DNA of 64,000 nt from Symsagittifera roscoffensis (lineage: Eukaryota; Xenacoelomorpha; Acoela; Convolutidae). The stretch is from the NCBI RefSeq assembly GCF_963678635.1, contig NC_087067.1:30604401-30668400 (forward strand), given 5' to 3'. The notes beneath the pieces are model-generated. The model ran no database searches, was not told the DNA's origin, and was given only the letters and a program-made list of their open reading frames with translations. The position numbers and the translations under genes were made by a program. Shown piece by piece: positions 56,708 to 64,000 of this stretch; within the stretch, counting starts at the first letter, position 1, and each line of letters begins with the position of its first letter.

Positions 56708-57210
56708 ACCTCATATCAGCAAATTCTCGCCTATTTACACAGGCTGAATTACGACTCTCTACTCTTATGAGAGGATGCAGAGCTATCATATATACTCTCA
56801 CAGAATATGAATTTTTGATACTTGGATCGAAACATCCGACAGTTTTATTTACGGATCACAAACCTATCATATTTCTTTTTACACAAAAATCAAAACCAAA
56901 CCAAGGAGTTTACAGATTTCAATTAATTTTAATGAAATTTCCAAACTTACACATAGTATGGACAGCAGGAAAAATTCTTGCACCACCTGATACTCTTAGT
57001 AAAAATACACCACCTGAACTACTAACAAGAAAAACAACAGTTGAAATACCACAAAATATAAAATTCTATCTCGCTAAAGATGAAACTTCACCACGATTTG
57101 AATGTGATTATGCAGCAAGAACTGACATAGAACAACCCCAAAAAAACAATCTACAACATTTTCCACTCTGTTTAGATTGTCAAAACAACCATTATGAAGT
57201 TGATTTATAA
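56638..57210 (+). pseudogene. pol: Retroelement RNase H
   Basis: CDASNFGIGAALLQ (first catalytic Asp), LRLSTLMRGCRAIIYTLTEYEFLI (where Glu is expected, Arg-Gly is seen), LFTDHKPI (third Asp). The end RFQLILMKFPNLHIVW then TLSKNTPPE links to the integrase. Open for 190 codons; joined to the RT part through a frame change at about 56600-56640. Confidence 0.85.
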
Positions 57211-57479
57211 GGCACATCTACATTCAAGCCGATTCCATATTCACATTAGATCAAAAATAAAACTCAACAAAAACGAATTGAACAACCACCACATAAAAAA
57301 GACCCATTCCCTTTGATAGAAAAGGAAAATCTAACTGATACAAAAAATTTATCAGGACCCTTACCGAATGATTTAAAATACACGATAATTCAACTTTTTA
57401 TTCTACATGATCCACTTGACACAATACCCCTATCCAAAATAGAGGTAGAAAACATTTTCTACCAACAACAGAAAATATC

Positions 57480-59185
57480 ACACTAGAATTATTACAGAAT
57501 TATCAAAACATCGATCCAGTCATCATACAACTAAAATCATGGCCCAATTTCTATAACTAAACCAACCAAAGCTGATATCACAATCTTAGGAAACAAAACA
57601 CTCCTTAGATACTTCAGAAAATTCAATAATACCACTATAAATGAAAAAACATGTATTTTAGAATACCAAACACCTGATTTTAAAGTACCTTGTCTACCTT
57701 TATGTATGATGTTAATGGCATTCAATACTTCACATACCCTACACACTAAAGGACATTCAAGATCAGAAAAGACATACCCCAACTTTATCCAAAATTTTTA
57801 TTTCCCCAATGCACCAATTTGTATTAAAGTATTATGCAACGATTGTATAATATGCCAATTAAATAAACATTACCCAAATCAAAAACAAATCGCAGAAAAA
57901 CTAATTTTTAAAGGACAAAGTCTTTATTTTAATCATAGAATCTCATTTGACATAAAAGGACCAATTCCACCATCCTCAGAAGGAATTTCATATTTAATGG
58001 TTGATGCATTTACACACTCAACCCAGTACCCCCTTGTAATGCTTACTATACATATACAACACTCTACGAACACTGGATAGCTAAATTCGGATTACCCGAA
58101 CTCCTGCCACAGACAATGGCACCGAATTTATTAATAACGAAATAATCACATTATGCCACTTATATAAGAATAAACATATCTCATGCACCTTGGACAAATG
58201 GATTAGTCGAAGGTATGGACCGTTCACTACAAGAATATCTCAGATGTATCATTAATGGAAATGATATACGATACACCGAATGGTCAACGGATGTAAAGTT
58301 ATTTCCTTTATCATATAGTTCACAAATTACAACAACACTAGGAATGTCACCAGATGAAATGGTATTCAACCAAAAACCACGAAAACTAATAACAGCAAAC
58401 GCCCATAAAAATGCACAAGGCTATTGCCAACCAAATAAAGATTCAATTTGTTACAACTTACCACTACACATCCATGATGAAGACCACTTTCAACTTCCAC
58501 AAATTTCAAAATTAGCTTTCGGTACACACAACAAATGGATTTTAAATAGAGATAAAAACACAACGAAGTTTATCAAAAAATAACAAAAAAACTGTTACAA
58601 AGGCAAAACATAAATAATCAAATCAATTCACCCTTTACACCAGAAACAGATCTAAAAAGTGGAACATTTATTTTAATTCCAATTTTCACAACACAAATAT
58701 GAATTTCCAAAAAATTACAACCACTCTGAAAAGGACCATATCAAATAATTGATAAACCCACTGATGTAACATACAAACTTACTGACTCAATTAAAAAAGA
58801 AAGTGCTCAGCATCGAAATAACCTATTACCCTATTATCCTAAAGAATATGCACTCCGTGAATTAACTCACTTATATTCTTTTACAGGTTTAAAAAGTGTT
58901 CAAAACAATTCAAAAAATGAACAAAATCAAAACACTGATGAACAGATAAATTCAAAATCAAACCAACAAAAAGAATTAGTTCACCAAACATCTCCTAAAC
59001 CAAAGACAAAAACATCTCAAAAAGAAAGAATAAATAGGAAAATGACAGAAAAAGTTCTACCACAGGATCAAAAAGAGAAATTTGAACATAGAGAATTATC
59101 ACGACTTAGAAGTCAGCCACGAAAAAATTATAAAACCTTCATTCCACAATCTAAAATAAGTAAGAAAGTTGAATTTCGAAAATAA
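57480..59185 (+). pseudogene. pol: Retroelement integrase with GPY/F-like C-terminus, broken
   Basis: The zinc-binding part is at about 57725-57880 (HTKGHSRSEK...CNDCIICQ), then the core: FDIKGPIPPSSEGISYLMVDAF (first Asp), a DNGTEF-like block at about 58114, and NGLVEGMDRSLQEYL (Glu, about 58200-58245). Frames change near 58080 and 58110-58215. After a stop at about 58580 an open frame from about 58730 (directly after an in-frame TGA) to TAA 59183-59185 begins KGPYQIIDKPTDVTYKL, a GPY/F-type module, and ends in a Lys/Gln/Asn-rich tail. The last part has no ATG and is easy to miss. Confidence 0.82.
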
Positions 59186-60203
59186 ATTTAACTCTCATTA
59201 TTTATTACCTTCTTTTTAATTATTTTGAACATACACATTTTCAAAATAACATGCTGAAAAGCACTTGAGAACCAATAGAAATCATTCCGAATCACCAGTT
59301 TATTTATAGTGACACGACTCTATTAGCTATCGAAACTATAACTATAACTTCATGACCTACAGGTCAAAAATAAGCAAACCGCTACAAAATGACAACCAAA
59401 AAAAACAATCTCAATATTACAACCCTCCCCTATCAAGTAGTACAAAGATCAACAATATTTTCCCAACTTAGAGCTCAAAAACCCTCCAAGCAAAAATATT
59501 AAATTAGCCTAGAGAAAAAAAGCACATGATCATTTAGCCTAAAGGACAAATATTTTTAGATACCCCCAATCATTCCATAAATAAAAACAAAACCAAGAAG
59601 ATCTTCCCGACACCGCAAAATATTACCACAACAATATTTGACAAAACCCAATCCACTTGTAAAAAAAAACAATAAATAATCCGACCACACTTGAATTTAG
59701 CCCTAAAAAATTAAAAAAGATTTGACAAACCAAAACATTTCTTAAATGCTTCTTTCTACGACAGTCAACAAATTTAAATAACTCTTTTCAAACTTTTTCA
59801 TAAAACTTTCTTACTTTCTGAAATTTTGCATTATATTTTTAGCTGATACCTTAGAAACTTTGATAATTCTTTTGAAAACTTTTTGCAACCTTTTTTAAAA
59901 TTTTATTTTCACTATTCGAAGTATATATATACCTTTCCAAAATTCTTGATAACCTCCTCAGGTACGATAACTCAATAGCTATTTAAATGTTTCAAAATCT
60001 ATTTAGTAGAACCGATGTTTTTCTACTATTCATAATTTTTCTCACATTTTAACATCATTCATATTGACAATAAGCAAATGCATGAAAAAGGGAATCATCA
60101 GATTTGCATTAGCCACCATTCTTTTGTTTCTTTTTTATGAAGATTACTGGAGTAAACATAAGTTTTCATCATAAAAGATTCCACTCTTAGAAATTTTTCA
60201 AAA
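59186..60203. other. Untranslated spacer between pol and env-like region
   Basis: AT-rich, no ORF of note. It could contain the env splice acceptor; nothing distinctive was seen. Confidence 0.5.
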
Positions 60204-61268
60204 TTGCTAATCAACAAACCCCACACCAGTCCTCACCGACAACATCCCAAAAAAAACCCAACAACTCCCACAAACACCGAAAACCTACAATCATCTACAC
60301 GCAATTCTTTCCAAGACAATCCATATACTTTTAAAGAAAGACACGCACGATTATCCGAAGCATTAGAACCAGTTGTTCGCCAAGCACCTTTGAGCGAACC
60401 ACAATACGAACCAACATATAACATATACCCACACCTACAACAAGATCTTAACAGAGAAAGACCCATTAGCCAAAATCAAAACAAACTCGAAATAAATAGA
60501 CAATTTGTACATCCGAGACGAAACAGAAATTTTCAAACTCCCAGAGTTCATTTTAATATACCTTTAGACCTCTCTAGTAGCACACTACCAGATACTCCTC
60601 CAACTGCTTCACAACAAAGCACTTCATATATTCCATCAGACTACTTAGGTTCAACTCCCACATCAGAACAAATTCGAGAAAATCCTTTTAATCCCCCATC
60701 AACCACAGAACGTCTTCCATATTGGGTAACGCACACTCACATCCAAGGTGATTTAAATTTAGTAAACGAACCGATTGACGTTTCATCTGATACCACACTA
60801 TCAACATTACCAGAAACCCTTTTCCTTCCTTCAACACCTTCCTAAAGTCAAATGTCACCAACACTTTTTCCCCTAAGTTTTCCTACAATTTTTGATTCAC
60901 GATATCAAGAACAATCATCTAATAATATACCACTACGATTAGATAAGAACACATTTGTAGCACCTCCACCATTATTTGGTCAACATCAAGAAAGTAGCAG
61001 ACTACACAATTGGGCACTAAATAGATTACAATACAGACAAGATATCCACAAAGATATACAAGAACATAACATCCAAATACTTCAACAAGGTAGTCTCACA
61101 CTAAAATTCGAACTTACAGTAAGACTAAATATTATTGTTCAACATCCACTTCCATTAGCCCCTCCCAATATAACAGCTCAATTTTTACCTCCTCCGCTTA
61201 TAACAACAAAAACATATATAATTACGATAGATATACTAAAAGACAATCGGATACATAACTTTTTATAA
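60204..61268 (+). pseudogene. Retroelement ORF(s) upstream of env-like gene, Pro/Ser/Thr/Gln-rich
   Basis: Two adjoining frames (60204-60845, 213 codons; 60852-61268, 138 codons). The first is disordered (Pro, Ser, Thr, Asn, Gln), the second has LHNWALNRLQYRQDIHKDIQEHNIQIL followed by a hydrophobic Pro-rich stretch. It may be an accessory protein or the start of the env ORF. No domain recognised. Confidence 0.4.
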
Positions 61269-61292
61269 CCCATACTCAGGATTATCATACAA

Positions 61293-63569
61293 ATGTATAT
61301 TCTAAAGACATTCACTTTTCAACACCTTCTTTTTCTTATTTTTTCCGAGCCATACCAAAATCCTTCTCCTCGCACAGGACCTCAGGATCTACTAGTAACA
61401 CACTACGATTGTGAAGAAAACGAACAAAAAACACTACATAAATATGCTATCAATCAAGTAACACAATGTAAAGCCGAACCACAAGCTATAGAAACCACAA
61501 ATGTAATAGCTACGTTATACTCAAAAACCCGAGCAACAACACTAACAGGACACAAATTTACAGCAACATTTTCCGAAAAGAAAGTACATTGCTCACAAGT
61601 TTCAAACGGAAACAAAAACAGATTATACCATGAATCTTTCTATAAAAGTAACATCAAAGACTATTACAACTCAGTCCCGAAGACTGTAAAAACGAATTAA
61701 AGAGACTAAACCTTACACCAAATATTGTCACAAACAGAAAACTTGTAATTTTTCAAGTTCTCCAGACTTAGCACATCAAGCCGACCTGAAAAACACCATG
61801 GTCACATTCGACTAGATACAAAATTACCTTTCCATGGAGCACATGGATGATCAACATACGATCTTCATGATGAAAATTGGATACCACACATTGGAATAAA
61901 TAATTCCTCAAACTGCAAAGCAGATACAAAAAAAGGATACCAAGAAATAATGTTTTTCGATTGGAAAATACAACTTGAAAAAGTACAAATTACACGCGAC
62001 TTAAAAGCCGACACAATACGTTATCAAGGCATAGCACTCCCTTGTAAAAACTACCAAGGATATTGCGATCCTATAACACGCACACAAGCAACCATTGTTT
62101 GGTTTCCCGAAAAAACCTGTACACTTTTCCAAGTAGCAAAGATGCATGCTAGAATGATTAAGTTTAACCAGAAATATTTCATTGAATCAATCCCGTATGA
62201 AGATTTAACCCCTGACCAAATCAGAAGTACAAATCATAAGTTTAGAAACCTCCACAATATAGAGAATAAATTAACACGTTTCCAAATATACCAAGAAACA
62301 GAACTCGCTTGGAAATACAACAAACCACTTTACAAAACACAATATTCAGAAATTCTTGTCGAATACAAAAATGGTTTCGACATGAATACAGGAAATTTAA
62401 CCAAACGGCGACATTTCACTCATATACCGATGAAAACTAATACGTTTCAGTAAAATTTCAAAAGAATGCAGGACGAATTAAAACCACAAGACACAGAAAG
62501 TACACGTTTACAAAAACTATCACTTATGAACAGCACATATTTTGGCGCAATTCATTATGACATACACTTAGACATGAAATTAGACTACACAAAAAGCAGA
62601 ATTTTTCAAGAAATGTCATTATCACAACTAGAAACACTACACTAATTATGTGAAATTGAAAGAACACAATTTCTACAATCACTCGCACTAGCAGTTCTAA
62701 AAATATCATATGCAGGATATTTATTATCCGGATATAGACCAAACTTCATTGATTATGAAGGAAACAATCTATGGTATTACACTTGTACCAAAAAAGTATC
62801 ACCTTTGTATGTTTTTGAAGATAAACGATGTTATAGAAGAATCCCAAGAATCCACAAAAACAAAGTACAGTTTGTTGATACGCTTTCAAGAAGAAGTTAT
62901 TTTTGGGATACAACAATCCGCTGTGAATCAAAAAATAGCCACAAGGTAGTACAATTAAACCCCGAAGAAGAAAAATACTATCTACTCACACCCTATCCAA
63001 CACTAATTCAACCATTAAAAAAGTTTTCACCTGAAAGTATTAGAGCTATTGCCCGCAACCCAAATATCGATTTATAATCGATCGGCATCTACTCTAAATC
63101 AGACATACAACACCACATTTGTACACAACATTTTCAGGAACTACTTACAAAATTGGATACTATACAACGACAACCAAAAGACCAGAATTTACGCAAACTA
63201 GCAGAAACAGCAGGAATTTCAGACATCTACGCACAAGATTACAGCGGTTACTTTAAAGATATTAAAGATTACTTTTATTTAAATGGCCAAAAATATCGAC
63301 CACAGGATAGTTCATCGATCAATATTTTTGGTTTTGTAAATCTGAAAAACGAACTTTTTGCCTTTCTAGGATGGCCCTATTACATCTTAGAAAGATTGAC
63401 TATATTATACGCAATGTTTAATTTTATAGGATTTCTTTTCTCTCTATTTAAAGGAATCTATAACACATGCGCAATACATACACAAGGAAACAGACAAGCA
63501 AGTGTAGCACGTATAATTTTTGCAGGATTTTTTGGAATTTTCTCCACATCAATAAACAAAATATTTTAG
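61293..63569 (+). pseudogene. env: Env-like glycoprotein of the retroelement, broken
   Basis: A hydrophobic signal-like start (FTFQHLLFLIFSEP, 61314) precedes a Cys-containing ectodomain: LVTHYDCEE, INQVTQCKAEP (61293-61700), then ALPCKNYQGYCDP and KTCTLFQVAKMHARM (61950-62453), then CTKKVSPLYVFEDKRCYRRIP and FVDTLSRRSYF (62710-63077), and finally 63153-63569 with membrane segments (FAFLGWPYYILERL, LYAMFNFIGFLFSLFKGIY, ARIIFAGFFGIFS). Pattern and position fit the glycoproteins carried by env-bearing invertebrate LTR elements. At least five frame breaks or stops separate the open parts, so nothing functional can be made from this copy. Confidence 0.7.
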
Positions 63570-64000
63570 ATGCACAAATAAAAGAATATAACAAAAAAAC
63601 AGCAACTACACCAAACACATATGACGAATCAATACACAATACAAACAAATTACCCACAGCATCACAATTACCAAGTTTAAATCGTAATCATCCATTATCA
63701 TAGTACCACGAAATTTTTGAAATTTAGCACTCGCAAAAATTACAAGTTTAAGACCAAATCATATTCAAAGTCCAAATCACCATATAGTAACACAACAACC
63801 ACAAAGTGACGACACATATGAACAAATAATCGAACAACCCCAAACCACAAAATTTCAATCTCAGAACAATCATTTTTTTAGCCCACGATGAGCCGACAAA
63901 TTGGATCCCTTCACCGCTCAATTTCCCATCCAGCCAATCTCCAAAAACTCCCATCATCCCACTTTTTGCTTTCTCGCCACCTGAATTACCCCATATTAAG
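63570..64000. other. 3' region of the retroelement, no gene
   Basis: A Thr/Asn/Gln-rich frame follows the membrane segments to 63703 and may be the cytoplasmic tail. No 3' LTR or polypurine tract is reached before the window ends. Confidence 0.45.

Larger units (their letters stand above)
29581..64000 (+). mobile_element. Ty3/gypsy-like endogenous retroelement with env-like gene, interrupted by a Maverick (3' end outside window)
   Basis: Order: 5' LTR, primer-binding site candidate, long leader, gag with CCHC knuckle, protease (DSGA), RT, RNase H, HHCC/DDE integrase with GPY/F-like module, then an Env-like glycoprotein with C-terminal membrane segments. RT-RNase H-integrase order puts it in Ty3/gypsy. 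The env makes it errantivirus-like in layout. No second LTR of this family is found to the right edge. Stops and frameshifts are spread over all genes, so it is an old dead copy. The first 333 bp of its LTR lie left of the Maverick and the last 45 bp right of it. Confidence 0.88.

Overview
The window is metazoan nuclear DNA, most likely from an invertebrate: it is AT-rich, carries a spliced host gene, a 200-base assembly gap, satellite arrays and several classes of decayed retroelement. The species cannot be told from the sequence. The only host gene recognised is the 5' part of an otopetrin-type proton channel on the minus strand (321-4476). Seven exons join in phase and cover the cytoplasmic N-terminus and the first five membrane segments; the gene runs off the left edge.

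From 4.5 to 26 kb there is no convincing host gene. This stretch holds a 548-bp satellite with alternating unit types (7263-9994) and diverged copies of it (13.5-15.4 kb), a decayed endonuclease/RT LINE (11.4-13.3 kb), two inverted minisatellite arrays around a tRNA-like sequence (15.75-16.75 kb), the gap (17219-17418), a 1.17-kb tandem duplication (19.83-22.17 kb), and a broken reverse transcriptase with a C-terminal nuclease-like domain (22.1-24.1 kb, minus).

The right half is nested. A Ty3/gypsy-like, env-carrying endogenous retroelement starts with a 5' LTR at 29581 and runs past the right edge. Its LTR is split by a full-length 15,939-bp Maverick/Polinton (29914-45852) with terminal inverted repeats and a perfect 6-bp target duplication (GGTGTA). 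A second copy of the same LTR at 28224-28633 preserves the unoccupied target sequence, so the insertion can be read to the base. The Maverick has a protein-primed DNA polymerase B and a 221-aa ORF leftward, and rightward about a dozen small genes: FtsK/HerA-type packaging ATPase, integrase, penton-like minor capsid protein, pVI/pX-like basic protein, double jelly-roll major capsid protein and adenain-like protease. Together these are the functions for protein-primed replication, integration and virion assembly. The capsid protein, ATPase, integrase and protease are open; the polymerase (one frameshift, one stop), the penton-like gene (one frameshift) and a possible PC4-like gene (one stop) are broken. 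Unusual points are a probable phase-preserving intron in the polymerase, an acidic extension of about 160 residues on its C-terminus, a possible HUH-like motif in a 262-aa protein, a paralogous pair of small proteins, and hairpin-rich TIRs whose two arms differ in repeat number.

The host retroelement (45.9-63.7 kb) is far more decayed: gag, protease, RT, RNase H, integrase with a GPY/F-like module, and an Env-like glycoprotein are in correct order but broken many times. It also carries a near-identical 1,499-bp tandem duplication in its leader, and a 1.44-kb block copied from the 26.4-28.3 kb repeat region lying between two copies of a ~343-bp gag segment. No CRISPR, rRNA or convincing intact tRNA gene was seen.
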